From Neolewinella lacunae (GTDB lineage: Bacteria; Bacteroidota; Bacteroidia; Chitinophagales; Saprospiraceae): DNA of 64,000 nt. Of the stretch, positions 1-8,002 are shown one piece after another. The first letter of the stretch is position 1. Each line of letters opens with the position of its first letter. The position numbers were made by a program, and so were the translations under genes. The notes beneath the pieces are model-generated. The model had not been told where the DNA came from and ran no database searches. It saw only the letters and a program-made list of their open reading frames with translations. Location: positions 62,001 through 126,000 of the forward strand of contig NZ_JACSIT010000153.1 in NCBI RefSeq assembly GCF_014349155.1, given 5' to 3'.

Positions 1-1315
1 CCCGCACGTTATCGCGGTACTTGCCATTCCACTCAGACCATAACACGGGGAAGTTGCCCACCTGGTAGCCGCCGGGACCGACATCCCAGGGCTCCGCAAT
101 GAGTTTCACCTGGCTGATGATGGGATCCTGGTGGATGGTATCCAGGAAAGTGCTCAGGCGGCCCACCTCGAAGAGCCCCCTCGCCAGGGCACTGGCCAGG
201 TCAAAGCGGAAACCATCAACGTGCATTTCAGTAACCCAGTAGCGGAGGCTGTCCATAACTACCTGCAGGGTCCGCGGATTGGTCAGGTTGAGGGTATTAC
301 CCGTCCCCGTGTAATCCATGTAAAATTGCTTCTGGTCATCGACCAGGCGGTAGTAGTTGGCATTATCAAGGCCTTTCATGCCCAACATGGGCCCGAAGTG
401 GTTGCCCTCCGCAGTGTGGTTGTACACTACGTCAAGAATTACCTCCAGTCCTGCTTTGTGGAGCTTTTTGACCATTTCTTTAAACTCCCGCACCTGCCCG
501 CCGGCACTGCCGGTAGATCCGTATTCAGCGTGGGGGGCAAAGAAACTCAGGCTATTGTAGCCCCAGTAATTGCTCAATCCCATTTGCACCAGACGGTCGT
601 CGTGGACAAAGTGATGGATGGGCATTAGTTCCACGGCGGTTACGCCCAGGTTTTTCAGGTAGTCGATGACGGAGGGATGGGCCAGGCCGGCGTAGGTCCC
701 CCGCTCCTGCTCCGGCACATCGGGGTGAAGAGCAGTAAGGCCTTTGACGTGGGCTTCGTAAATGATGGTGGAGTGCATCGGGTGGTTGGGCAGCACATCG
801 CCTTCCCAATCAAACTCCGTGTTGATGATCACCCCCTTAGTGATGTAAGGAGCCGAATCACGCCCATCCTTAATCAGGTGCCGATCGGGCGAAGGATGAT
901 CAATGGGATAGGGATAGACGTCGCTGGTCCACTTGATCTGCCCGTCGATGGCTTTGGTGTAGGGATCGATCAGGAGCTTTTCCGGGTTAAAGCGTCGGCC
1001 ATTTCGGGGGTCCCATTCGCCGTGGGCGCGGAACCCGTAGCGCCAGCCTTCCGGCAGCTTGGGGATGTAGCAGTGCCAGACCAGGTCCGTCTGTTCCATC
1101 ATGCGGATGCGGTAGACTTCCTTGGAGGGGTCCGCTTTAGCAAACAGGCACAAGTCAACGCGCGTGGCGTGCTCGCTGAAGACCGCGAAGTTTACGCCTT
1201 CGCGGGTCCAGGTGGCGCCCAGGGGGTAAGGACTGCCGGGCCAAACTTCAATGTCACCAAATTGCCCGTAGGCAGTAATTTCCTGCTGATCGCAGATGTT
1301 CGAGGCTTTCGTCAT
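1..1315 (-). CDS. glgX: Glycogen debranching enzyme GlgX/TreX type, 3' end cut by the window edge
   Basis: GH13 isoamylase-type enzyme that hydrolyses alpha-1,6 branches of glycogen in the cytoplasm. The N-terminal part (GSPYPLGATW, then GVNFAVFSEHA) is the carbohydrate-binding module of this family. GH13 region I is DVVYNHTAEG near residue 295, region II DGFRFDLAS near 368 holds the nucleophile Asp, and region III AEPWDVGPGGYQVG near 406 holds the acid Glu and is typical of GlgX rather than branching enzyme. About 438 residues are visible and the frame is open at base 1, so the C-terminal third lies outside the window. The ATG at 1315 is chosen because homology begins soon after; an in-frame ATG at 1333 is also possible. 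Confidence 0.93.
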   Translation of the reverse strand, partial: MTKASNICDQQEITAYGQFGDIEVWPGSPYPLGATWTREGVNFAVFSEHATRVDLCLFAKADPSKEVYRIRMMEQTDLVWHCYIPKLPEGWRYGFRAHGEWDPRNGRRFNPEKLLIDPYTKAIDGQIKWTSDVYPYPIDHPSPDRHLIKDGRDSAPYITKGVIINTEFDWEGDVLPNHPMHSTIIYEAHVKGLTALHPDVPEQERGTYAGLAHPSVIDYLKNLGVTAVELMPIHHFVHDDRLVQMGLSNYWGYNSLSFFAPHAEYGSTGSAGGQVREFKEMVKKLHKAGLEVILDVVYNHTAEGNHFGPMLGMKGLDNANYYRLVDDQKQFYMDYTGTGNTLNLTNPRTLQVVMDSLRYWVTEMHVDGFRFDLASALARGLFEVGRLSTFLDTIHQDPIISQVKLIAEPWDVGPGGYQVGNFPVLWSEWNGKYRDNVR

Positions 1316-1431
1316 AGGTAAATGACAAACCATTGGAGGGAGGGGAAGGTTCAGGGCAGCCAGCGTCCCTTTGCGGCAAAAAACGGCCTCCTGCGCTGGC
1401 AATTTTCCGGTAGGGCCTGAAGGACAATCCT

Positions 1432-2343
1432 TTATGTCTTGCCTTGCTCTTTTGTCCTGACTCCCCCCTTCGGGGGGTCGGGGGGGAGCACCTGCGTACG
1501 CGCCCAAATTTGCCCGGAATGGCGCGCCAGGGCAAAGGCGAGCGGAATGAGGACGTGGGGCAGGCGCAAGACCACTTCGGGAAGCCACTGCCGCAGCAAG
1601 GTCCCCATCCCCACCAGCCAGCCATAACTCCAAAGGCGCGCTGCCGTAGTGAGCAGCGCCCAGGGCAACAGCCAGCAAAGCGCCAGCCAGTGTGCGCGGC
1701 GGAATGGCAGCACGAGGAACAACGCCGCCAGGAAATCCAAAATCCCCACCCCGAAGAGCAGCTGCCGCGCCAGCGCCTCCCCTACCCCCAAGCCCGCTTG
1801 GGTCATCAGCACGAAATTGGCGGGCACGGGATGAAAACCGACCGCATACAAACCATGTCCAACGAAGGTGGCGGCCACCACCCAACGCACCCAACGCCAG
1901 TAGACTTCCCCCCCGGGACCCCTGCGGTAGGCATACCAGATCAGGGGCGCGCCAGTTTGCAGCCCCAGCTCCAGCACTTGCCCGATCTGCCAAAAGGCTT
2001 CTTTGGCGAGGAGAAAATGCTGGAGGAGTAATAAAACTGTCGCCACTGCTACGGCCAGTCCGCCAGCGCGGGAGCGCCCGAAAGCCAACACTGCTGCGGT
2101 GACCAAGAACGAGAGCCCCAACCCGAGGTTGAGCCCATTGATGGCCCGGTCAACCGCCGGGTCCGTTACCCACGCCGTCCAGGAGTAGCCCGCTGCATTG
2201 GCAAACCAGGTCCACCAGCCTGCATCCCAAAGTATGGCCCGCAGGGGCAAATCGTGGAGCAATGCCTTCGCTCCGGTAGCCAGGCAGACGCTCACGGCCG
2301 CCCAGCGCAGGCAGCGCTCCACCCAGCGCTCAGTAGGTGCCAC
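1432..2343 (-). CDS. Polytopic membrane protein of unknown function
   Basis: A 303-residue protein with about seven or eight hydrophobic segments between residues 10 and 270, rich in Trp and Leu, with no motif I can name. Its start overlaps the end of the upstream CoA-binding gene by 14 bases, so the two are probably co-transcribed. The last 30 or so residues (from WARTQVLPPDPPKGG) are encoded by a copy of the dispersed 18-bp motif and its C-rich tail, which suggests that the repeat replaced or extended the original C-terminus. It may resemble small oxidoreductase-associated membrane families such as DoxX-like proteins, but this is weak. Confidence 0.7.
   Translation of the reverse strand: MAPTERWVERCLRWAAVSVCLATGAKALLHDLPLRAILWDAGWWTWFANAAGYSWTAWVTDPAVDRAINGLNLGLGLSFLVTAAVLAFGRSRAGGLAVAVATVLLLLQHFLLAKEAFWQIGQVLELGLQTGAPLIWYAYRRGPGGEVYWRWVRWVVAATFVGHGLYAVGFHPVPANFVLMTQAGLGVGEALARQLLFGVGILDFLAALFLVLPFRRAHWLALCWLLPWALLTTAARLWSYGWLVGMGTLLRQWLPEVVLRLPHVLIPLAFALARHSGQIWARTQVLPPDPPKGGVRTKEQGKT
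1443..1505 (-). repeat. Dispersed 18-bp motif, long form (core 1488-1505)
   Basis: Core reads GGGCGCGTACGCAGGTGC on the minus strand, followed by a C-tract hairpin (CCCCCCGACCCCCCGAAGG, then GGGG) and AGGACAAAAGAGCAAGG. It codes for the end of the 1432-2343 gene. Confidence 0.85.
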
Positions 2344-2686
2344 TGCCCAGCATTACGAGCGTACAGGCCACTTCCGTCTCAATACCCCGCGCGCGGGCCA
2401 GGCGGGCCAGTTCCGGGTTCTCCGTGCCGGGGTTGAAAATGATCCGTCGGGGAGCCAGATTCAGCAACCAATCGTAGTAAGGTGCCTGGTGGCGCGGGCC
2501 AAGGTAGAGGGTTACGGTATCGATGTCTTCCAGCGCGGGCTGGCCGGAAAGGATATCCACACCAGCTACGGAGCCGGACTTAATGCCTACGTTCACAATT
2601 TCGTGGCCGTAGCGCGTCAGGCGGTCCGCCGCCAGGTAGGCAAAGCGTTCGGGGTTGGGCGTTGCCCCAAGAATGAGGGTTTTCAT
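2330..2686 (-). CDS. CoA-binding domain protein (YccU-like)
   Basis: A single Rossmann-type CoA_binding_2 domain of 118 residues. It opens with KTLILGATPNPERFAYLAADRL, followed by the family pattern of a strand, IVNVG, and a later LAPRRIIFNPGTENPEL segment matching the conserved I-F-x-P-G-x-E-N motif. Members are small cytoplasmic proteins thought to bind CoA or nucleotide; their physiological role is not settled. I prefer the ATG at 2686 to the adjacent GTG at 2689. It overlaps the downstream membrane protein gene by 14 bases. Confidence 0.85.
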   Translation of the reverse strand: MKTLILGATPNPERFAYLAADRLTRYGHEIVNVGIKSGSVAGVDILSGQPALEDIDTVTLYLGPRHQAPYYDWLLNLAPRRIIFNPGTENPELARLARARGIETEVACTLVMLGSGTY

Positions 2687-2769
2687 CACAACATTTTTTG
2701 GCCGCTACCGGGTCGGTGCGGAGCGGTACGCATAGAACAGCACCGGAAGTAAAATCGCTAACCCCGGGG

Positions 2770-4260
2770 TTAAAATTGCGCCAGTTGGTCGGCAATGCCC
2801 CGGTCGTTACTCAGGCGCGGCACCTTATTCTGGCCCCCGAGCTTGCCCTGGCTTTTCATGTAATCGCGGAAAGCGCCCGGGGCGGTGGGCCGCAGGACGA
2901 GAGGACGCAGGACGTTGCCAGCGATGAGGTCCTGGTAATAGATGTTTTGCTCCACCATTGCCGCATCGAGCTCGCGGGCGAAAGCTGCCGCGTCGGCGGG
3001 CGGCTTGGCAAATTCCACGAACCACTCGTGGTAGGGCAGCCCCCCTTCCGGCGGTGAGACTTGCGGGGCGACGGTAAATTCGGTCACCTCCACCCGGTGA
3101 CGGTCGGCCACCGCCCGCATGGCCGCCTCCACTTCTTTGCCAATGACGTGCTCGCCGAAGGCGGAGATGAAGTGCTTGATCCGGCCGGTCACGCGCAGGC
3201 GGTAGGGTCGAAGGCTGACGAACTCCACCGTATCCCCAATGTTGTAGCCCCACAGGCCGGCGTTGGTATTGAGGATAATGGCGTAGTTGACCCCCGTGGA
3301 CACTTCACCCAAACTGAGGCGGGTGGGGGCAGCGTCGAAGATTTCCCCGGCCGGAACAAACTCGAAGAAGATGCCGCTATCGGCATTCAGCAACAAACCC
3401 TCTTCCGTCTGGCTGTCCTGAAAAGCGATGAAGCCCTCGCTGGCGGGGTAAGTCTCCACGCTGGGGATGCGCCCGCCCACCAGCCGCTCCAGGCTCTGGC
3501 GGTAGGGCTCGAAGTTGACGCCGCCGTAAACGAACATTTCCAGGTTGGGAAACAGCTCCAGGATGGTCGATTTGCCACTCCGGGCCAACAGACGCTCGTA
3601 GTACATCTGCACCCAGGGGGGAATGCCGGAAATCAGGCGCATGTCGGCCCCGATGGTTTCGTCAACGATGCGTTCCAGCTTGGTCTCCCAGTCTTCGATG
3701 CAGTTGGTGGCGTAGGAGGGCAGTTGGTTGGTCCGCAGCCAGGCGGGTACCTGGTGATTGACGATGCCGCTGAGCCGGCCCGTCGGGATGCCGTTGGTAT
3801 CCCCCATCTCCGGGCTGCCGCTCAGGAAGATCATCTTGCCATCGAGCCACTTGCCCCGGCCGGTTTCGGCGTAGTAATTGAACAGGGCGTTGCGGGCCGT
3901 GCCGAAGTGGTTGGGGATGCTCTGGCGGGTCAGGGGGATGTACTTCACCCCACTGGTGGTACCACTGGTTTTGGCGAAGTACTTCGGCCGGCCGAGCCAG
4001 CTGACGTCCTTCTCCCCGTCCCGCGTCCGGTCGGCGTACCCTTTAAAGGCTTCGTAATCGACCAACGGCACCCGGGCCTTGAAGTCGTCGTAAGAACGGA
4101 TGGCGGCAAAATCGTGGTCGCGCCCGAAGGCGGTGTGGCGGGCGCTGCGGACGAGGTCCTCGCGGATGTCGCGTTGGGCATCTACGGCCCGGGCGGCCAC
4201 ACTGCGTACCTGCCGGCGCACGATGCTGGCGTAGGGTTTAAGCAGCTTGGATTTCAACAC
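2770..4260 (-). CDS. GH3 auxin-responsive-promoter family protein (acyl-adenylate forming)
   Basis: A 496-residue enzyme of the GH3 fold, related to plant amido synthetases that adenylate a carboxylic acid and join it to an amino acid. The phosphate-binding loop TSGTTSG lies at residues 98-104, and the ATP-binding TYPASEGFIA and the later VGYNIGDTVEF-like (LWGYNIGDTVEF) and RLRVTGRIKHFISAFGEHV segments match the family hinge. Bacterial GH3 proteins are common in Bacteroidota and their substrate is unknown. Translation starts at GTG 4260 (or TTG 4257), two bases after the stop of the transglycosylase gene, so the genes form an operon. Confidence 0.88.
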   Translation of the reverse strand: MLKSKLLKPYASIVRRQVRSVAARAVDAQRDIREDLVRSARHTAFGRDHDFAAIRSYDDFKARVPLVDYEAFKGYADRTRDGEKDVSWLGRPKYFAKTSGTTSGVKYIPLTRQSIPNHFGTARNALFNYYAETGRGKWLDGKMIFLSGSPEMGDTNGIPTGRLSGIVNHQVPAWLRTNQLPSYATNCIEDWETKLERIVDETIGADMRLISGIPPWVQMYYERLLARSGKSTILELFPNLEMFVYGGVNFEPYRQSLERLVGGRIPSVETYPASEGFIAFQDSQTEEGLLLNADSGIFFEFVPAGEIFDAAPTRLSLGEVSTGVNYAIILNTNAGLWGYNIGDTVEFVSLRPYRLRVTGRIKHFISAFGEHVIGKEVEAAMRAVADRHRVEVTEFTVAPQVSPPEGGLPYHEWFVEFAKPPADAAAFARELDAAMVEQNIYYQDLIAGNVLRPLVLRPTAPGAFRDYMKSQGKLGGQNKVPRLSNDRGIADQLAQF

Positions 4261-4262
4261 GG

Positions 4263-5195
4263 CTAGTTGGGGATTTTGAGCGCGTACGTTTTTCCAGCGC
4301 CGACCGTCAGGGAACTGCTCACCAGCGAAGGGTTGTAGAGTTTCAGCATCCGGTAGTTGGTGCCCTGCGCTTTGGCAAAGTCGGCCAGGTTGGCAATGCT
4401 TTTATCGACCTGCACCGTGCGGTAGTTGTCGAGCGCCGGGTAGTGGTCTTCCGGATCAATTTCGTAGCCGAAGGCCGCCGGATCGTTGAGGATGGTCTTC
4501 AGGGCAACGATGCGGAAGAGATAAGCCATCGTTTCGTCGTTGATGTCAAGGTCAAACAGGCTTTCGGCCCGTTGCTTTTCGCGCCACTTCTTGGTGTTGG
4601 GGCCGCCCATATTGTAGGCTACGGCCACCCAGTGCCAACTGCCGAACTGCCGGTGGTAGTCTTTCAGGTAGGCACAGGCGGCGCGGGTGGACTTTTCGAT
4701 GTCGAAGCGTTCATCCACCTCTTCGCTGATCTCGAGCCCGAAAGCTTTGCCCGTAGGGGTCATGAACTGCCAGAAACCCTTGGCACCGGCGCGGCTGGTG
4801 ACGTGGTCCAGGCCCGATTCGGCGACGGCCAGGTACTTGAGGTCGTCGGGTAGCCCCTCTTCGGCCAAAATCCGCTCAATGGTGGGGAAATAGCGCGTCT
4901 GCCGCTTCAGCAGCAAGATGGTATTGCGGTGGAAATAGGCGTTGCGCAGCAGTTCCTGGTCCAGGCGTTCCCGCACGTCGAAGTTTTCCATCGGCAGGGC
5001 CTCGCCGGCGAAACTGAACTCCCCGCTCAGGTCGATGGGTTGGATGCGCTGTGGCAACTGGTTGGGCGCGGACGCAGGTGCAGAGGAAGTTGGAAGGAGC
5101 TGGGGCTCGTCCGGCCGGTCACTGCTGCTCATCAGAAAAAGCCACCCCGTAAGGAACACGATGCCGATGCCGATGCCCGTAAATAAGTGTTTCAT
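4263..5195 (-). CDS. Membrane-anchored lytic transglycosylase (GH23) with LysM-like C-terminus
   Basis: Cleaves the MurNAc-GlcNAc bond of peptidoglycan in the periplasm. Residues 5-22 are a membrane anchor. A Pro/Ala/Ser linker (30-50) follows, then the GH23 domain with the catalytic Glu at 126 in AVAESGLD and the substrate-groove motif GAKGFWQFMTPTGK at 137-150 and AYNMGGPN near 212. The last 45 residues (VDKSIANLADFAKAQGTNYRMLKLYNP) look like a LysM repeat. The family resembles MltD. A copy of the dispersed 18-bp motif (5064-5081) lies in frame inside the linker and encodes APASAPN. The gene is divergent from the ECF sigma gene. Confidence 0.92.
   Translation of the reverse strand: MKHLFTGIGIGIVFLTGWLFLMSSSDRPDEPQLLPTSSAPASAPNQLPQRIQPIDLSGEFSFAGEALPMENFDVRERLDQELLRNAYFHRNTILLLKRQTRYFPTIERILAEEGLPDDLKYLAVAESGLDHVTSRAGAKGFWQFMTPTGKAFGLEISEEVDERFDIEKSTRAACAYLKDYHRQFGSWHWVAVAYNMGGPNTKKWREKQRAESLFDLDINDETMAYLFRIVALKTILNDPAAFGYEIDPEDHYPALDNYRTVQVDKSIANLADFAKAQGTNYRMLKLYNPSLVSSSLTVGAGKTYALKIPN
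5064..5081 (+). repeat. Dispersed 18-bp motif
   Basis: GGGCGCGGACGCAGGTGC, then AGAGGAAGTTGGAAGGAGC. In frame in the transglycosylase linker. Confidence 0.8.
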
Positions 5196-5235
5196 TTCGT
5201 TAAGGTTTTATTCCACCGCCCGCCAAGGTAAGCCG

Positions 5236-5333
5236 AAAGTGAGGTACTGACGATTCTCTTGTTACTAAACCCAAATTATTTCCCTATCATTGCCCTGCGA
5301 TTCAGGAATTTCTCCCCTAAAGTACCTCACTTT
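5236..5333. promoter_or_regulatory. 13-bp inverted repeat between divergent transglycosylase and sigma-factor genes
   Basis: AAAGTGAGGTACT at 5236-5248 is matched exactly by its reverse complement AGTACCTCACTTT at 5321-5333. Each arm sits the same way with respect to one of the two divergent genes. A symmetric pair of binding sites, or two copies of one promoter element, would control both genes. The factor is unknown; the ECF sigma factor encoded next door is the obvious candidate. Confidence 0.5.
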
Positions 5334-5363
5334 GGGCCATCGACTGAACAGGCAACCCCCTCC

Positions 5364-5966
5364 ATGCTTTCCACAAAAATGGACGAAAGACAGGACATTG
5401 TGCTTCGGCTGCTCCAGCAGCGGGACCAGGAGGGTATGCGCCAACTCTTCAAGCATTACGGTGGCGCTTTGCTTAGTATCATCGATCCCGTCATTCGCCA
5501 GCCCGAGGTATCCGAAGAAGTCCTGCACGATGTCCTGCTCAAGATCTGGGAAAACATCGGGGCTTACGACGCCGAAAAAAGCCGGCTGTTCACCTGGATG
5601 GCCCGCATCGCCCGCAACGCCGCCATCGACCGCATCCGCTCCAAAAGTTTTCGCAAGCAAAGCAAAACCGAAGCGTTTGATGTTACCGTACGTACCCATA
5701 ACGAATTGAGTCAGACCCCTTCGATGGATCACATCGGGGTCAGTAAACTGTTAACCAGGCTGGATGATAACCATCGGTCCATTATCGAGCTTCTCTACTT
5801 GAGGGATTTCACACAAACGGAAGCAGCCGAGGAATTGGGACTCCCCCTGGGGACGATCAAAACCCGGGCCCGCAGAGCCATCTTGCAGCTCAGAACCTTA
5901 CTCCAACGGGAGATGGTCTGGCTACCTTTTTTATACCTAAGTTTAAAAAACATCTTCGGATACTAA
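5364..5966 (+). CDS. ECF-type RNA polymerase sigma-70 factor
   Basis: About 200 residues with the two-domain ECF layout. Region 2 (roughly 30-95) contains EVLHDVLLKIWENIGAYD and FTWMARIARNAAIDRIRS; region 4 (roughly 130-178) contains IIELLYLRDFTQTEAAEELGLPLGTIKTRARRAI, the -35-recognising helix-turn-helix. The open frame runs back to 5259, but homology begins at the ATG at 5364 or 5379. The next gene, five bases downstream, is its probable anti-sigma factor. Such pairs usually respond to envelope stress, which fits the divergent cell-wall hydrolase. Confidence 0.92.
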   Translation: MLSTKMDERQDIVLRLLQQRDQEGMRQLFKHYGGALLSIIDPVIRQPEVSEEVLHDVLLKIWENIGAYDAEKSRLFTWMARIARNAAIDRIRSKSFRKQSKTEAFDVTVRTHNELSQTPSMDHIGVSKLLTRLDDNHRSIIELLYLRDFTQTEAAEELGLPLGTIKTRARRAILQLRTLLQREMVWLPFLYLSLKNIFGY

Positions 5967-5971
5967 CTAAA

Positions 5972-6799
5972 GTGGACATCACCAAATACATAGCCTCCGG
6001 CGTCCTGGAACTTTACGTTCTCGACCGCCTCGAACCCGCCGAAAGACGGGAGGTAGAGCGCTATGCCAGTGAGCATCCCGAAATCCGCGCCGAAATCGCC
6101 AGCATCGAGTCCTCCCTTGAAGCGCTCGCCGAGGCCGATGCCCGGATGCCCGATCCTTCCGTCCTTACCCGTGTCCTGGCCAGCCTGGGAGACGCTGCTC
6201 CGCCCGCCCCACCCACCGCCAGCACGCTGCCCCCAGCCGCTCCACCGCCGCCAGCGAATCCGCTGAACTGGCTGCCCTGGACCGTAGCCCTGCTCATGGC
6301 CGCCGCTGCCTTGGTCCTGTTCTTCGGGCGGCAGTCTGACCGCTCCGCTTACGATGACTTACGCGGGCAGTTTGACAGCCTGCAAAGCGACTACGAACGC
6401 CAGCAAGCACTCTGCGACACCACCGAGCTCAGCCTCCGGGCCGCCGAACTGCGCCTGCAAACCGTTACCAACCCCGCCACCACGGGCATCCTCCTGGCCG
6501 GAACCCCCAACGCCCCCAATTCCAGCGCCATCGTGTTCTACAACCCGGTGCTGAACGAAACCTTCTTCCGCGCCACCAACCTGCCACCCCCTCCCGCCGG
6601 CAAACAATACCAGCTCTGGGCCATTGACGCCAGTGGGCCCAAGGACCTCGGCGTGCTGGCCTTCAACCTTTCGAACAGCAACCTGCTCAGTGTCCCCCAC
6701 CTCAGTGATGTGGCAGCCTTTGCCATTACGCTGGAAGACGTCGGCGGTAAGCCTACGCCCGATCTCAGCCAGTTGCAGGTGATTGGCAACGTCTCCTGA
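5972..6799 (+). CDS. Anti-sigma factor, RskA/anti-sigma-K type
   Basis: Membrane protein that should bind and hold the adjacent ECF sigma factor. The N-terminal 50 residues have the anti-sigma K pattern (SGVLELYVLDRLEPAERREVERYASEHPEI). A Pro/Ala-rich linker precedes one transmembrane helix at about 99-119. The periplasmic part ends with the RskA C-terminal signature (NPVLNETFFRATNLPPPPAGKQYQLWAID). Start codon is GTG at 5972, five bases after the sigma gene stop, which indicates translational coupling. There is no zinc-binding HxxxCxxC motif, so it is not the ZAS class. Confidence 0.9.
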   Translation: MDITKYIASGVLELYVLDRLEPAERREVERYASEHPEIRAEIASIESSLEALAEADARMPDPSVLTRVLASLGDAAPPAPPTASTLPPAAPPPPANPLNWLPWTVALLMAAAALVLFFGRQSDRSAYDDLRGQFDSLQSDYERQQALCDTTELSLRAAELRLQTVTNPATTGILLAGTPNAPNSSAIVFYNPVLNETFFRATNLPPPPAGKQYQLWAIDASGPKDLGVLAFNLSNSNLLSVPHLSDVAAFAITLEDVGGKPTPDLSQLQVIGNVS

Positions 6800-6813
6800 T
6801 CCAGGTTGAGCCG

Positions 6814-6860
6814 TGAGGTTGAGACGCTCTGCGTCGATCTACGGCGGCACAGAGCGTCAT
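6814..6860. terminator. Hairpin between convergent genes (member of a small repeat family)
   Basis: GACGCTCTG at 6823-6831 pairs perfectly with CAGAGCGTC at 6850-6858 across an 18-base loop, between the ends of the convergent anti-sigma and DUF2452 genes. The left part (GAGGTTGAGACGCTCTGCGT) has a close relative at 50727-50746, so this is a repeat used in terminator position. No U tract is present. Confidence 0.5.
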
Positions 6861-6863
6861 AAC

Positions 6864-7331
6864 CTACTCCTCGCGCCGCTCGATCATTTCCCAGGTGTGG
6901 TCAGCCAGCAGTTTGATCGTCGCTACGTAGTGGTAGGGGGCTTTGGGGCCCCATTCGGTGGGACTGATCATGCTCAGCACATTTTCTCCGCTGTTGCGGG
7001 TATACAGGTAATAGGTGCGGCCGATGATGGGGTCGATGCCCATTTGCGCTTCGTAGATGCGTTCGGAGATCGTCATGCGCTGCTTGATCTCGTTGGCCTG
7101 CCGGGCCAGCAGTTCGATCTGGGCGCGGATCTGGTCGAGCTGCATATCCGTCTGCTCGTACATGGCCGTCATCGCCAGGCCGATGGTTTTGCCCATGTCC
7201 ACCGGCTTGATCGTAGCGCCGCCGCGCTCGTGGGCGTAGGGCAAAAGATGCGGGTTGGTGGCAATCTTTTCCCCGTCAATCGGGTTGATGAAGCTGTCGG
7301 GTGCTTGCGTTTGCTTATCTTTCTCGGCCAT
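6864..7331 (-). CDS. DUF2452 family protein
   Basis: A 155-residue soluble protein that matches the DUF2452 pattern: NPIDGEKIATNPHLLPYAHERGGATIKPVDMGK near the N-terminus, a central coiled-coil-like stretch (LDQIRAQIELLARQANEIKQRMTISERIYEAQMGI) and the closing YYLYTRNSGENVLSMISPTEWG motif. The function of the family is unknown. It is frequent in Bacteroidota. It is convergent with the anti-sigma gene and has a repeat-rich leader. Confidence 0.85.
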   Translation of the reverse strand: MAEKDKQTQAPDSFINPIDGEKIATNPHLLPYAHERGGATIKPVDMGKTIGLAMTAMYEQTDMQLDQIRAQIELLARQANEIKQRMTISERIYEAQMGIDPIIGRTYYLYTRNSGENVLSMISPTEWGPKAPYHYVATIKLLADHTWEMIERREE

Positions 7332-7390
7332 GCATTACCTAACCGCCAGCCTGCGCTTTGGTTTTTCGCGGCCCGCGTTCCGGAGCATTT

Positions 7391-7456
7391 TTGCGCGGTC
7401 GCAGGTGCTCCCCCCCAACCCCCCGAAAGGGGAAGAAAGGACGAGGAGCAAGGGAT
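7391..7456 (+). repeat. Dispersed 18-bp motif, long form (core 7391-7408)
   Basis: TTGCGCGGTCGCAGGTGC, then CCCCCCCAACCCCCCGAAAG and AAAGGACGAGGAGCAAGGG. Intergenic before arfB; closely matches the copy at 1443-1505. Confidence 0.85.
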
Positions 7457-7479
7457 GACACCAAAAAATCAACGTTACC

Positions 7480-7881
7480 ATGAATTGGGAGACCATCCAG
7501 CACGAATTGATCAGCCGCACCTCCCGTTCGTCGGGGGCGGGCGGTCAGCACGTCAACAAAACCGAAAGCCGGGTGGAACTGGTTTTCGACGTAGGGGCCA
7601 GCGCCGGCCTCAGCAGCCAGGAAAAAGCCAATCTTTACCACCACCTGGCCCGCCGCCTCGATACTGCTGGCCGCCTGTCGGTCGTCGATCAATCGGGCCG
7701 CAGCCAGCACCAAAACCGGCAGCGGGCCCTGGAGCGGCTGCTGGCCCTCCTCGAAAAAGGCCGCCGCGCCATCCCGAAAGTTCACCAGGGCAAAGCCTTC
7801 GTCGCTAACCGCCGCAAGCGCCTGGAGAAAAAACGCCGGCAGAGCGAGAAGAAAGCCGACCGTTCCGGGCAGTGGGATTGA
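7480..7881 (+). CDS. arfB: Alternative peptidyl-tRNA hydrolase ArfB (YaeJ)
   Basis: Ribosome-rescue factor that hydrolyses peptidyl-tRNA on stalled, non-stop ribosomes. The catalytic GGQ is at residues 21-23 inside SSGAGGQHVNKTESRVEL, the class I release factor signature. The codon-recognition domain of true release factors is absent, and the C-terminus is a Lys/Arg-rich tail (NRRKRLEKKRRQSEKK) that in ArfB enters the empty mRNA channel. At 133 residues the length is normal. The ATG follows a dispersed repeat element. Confidence 0.95.
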   Translation: MNWETIQHELISRTSRSSGAGGQHVNKTESRVELVFDVGASAGLSSQEKANLYHHLARRLDTAGRLSVVDQSGRSQHQNRQRALERLLALLEKGRRAIPKVHQGKAFVANRRKRLEKKRRQSEKKADRSGQWD

Positions 7882-7911
7882 GCAAAACCGGGCGCTGACG
7901 TACCTTGCATC

Positions 7912-7967
7912 GCTCTCCCCCGGTGGGGGTTGGGGGGCGTCCTTACCTTGCACCTGCGTAAGCGCCC
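7912..7967 (-). repeat. Dispersed 18-bp motif, long form (core 7950-7967)
   Basis: GGGCGCTTACGCAGGTGC on the minus strand, then AAGGTAAGGACGCCCCCCAA and a closing CCGGGGGAGAGCG. Intergenic between arfB and coaE. Confidence 0.85.
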
Positions 7968-8002
7968 AAACTGAAACACCACGTACCACCAAACCAGCTG
8001 AC

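Noticed and set aside
5259-5363. N-terminal extension of the sigma factor back to 5259.
   Set aside because: The extra residues have no homology to ECF sigma factors and would overlap the inverted repeat.
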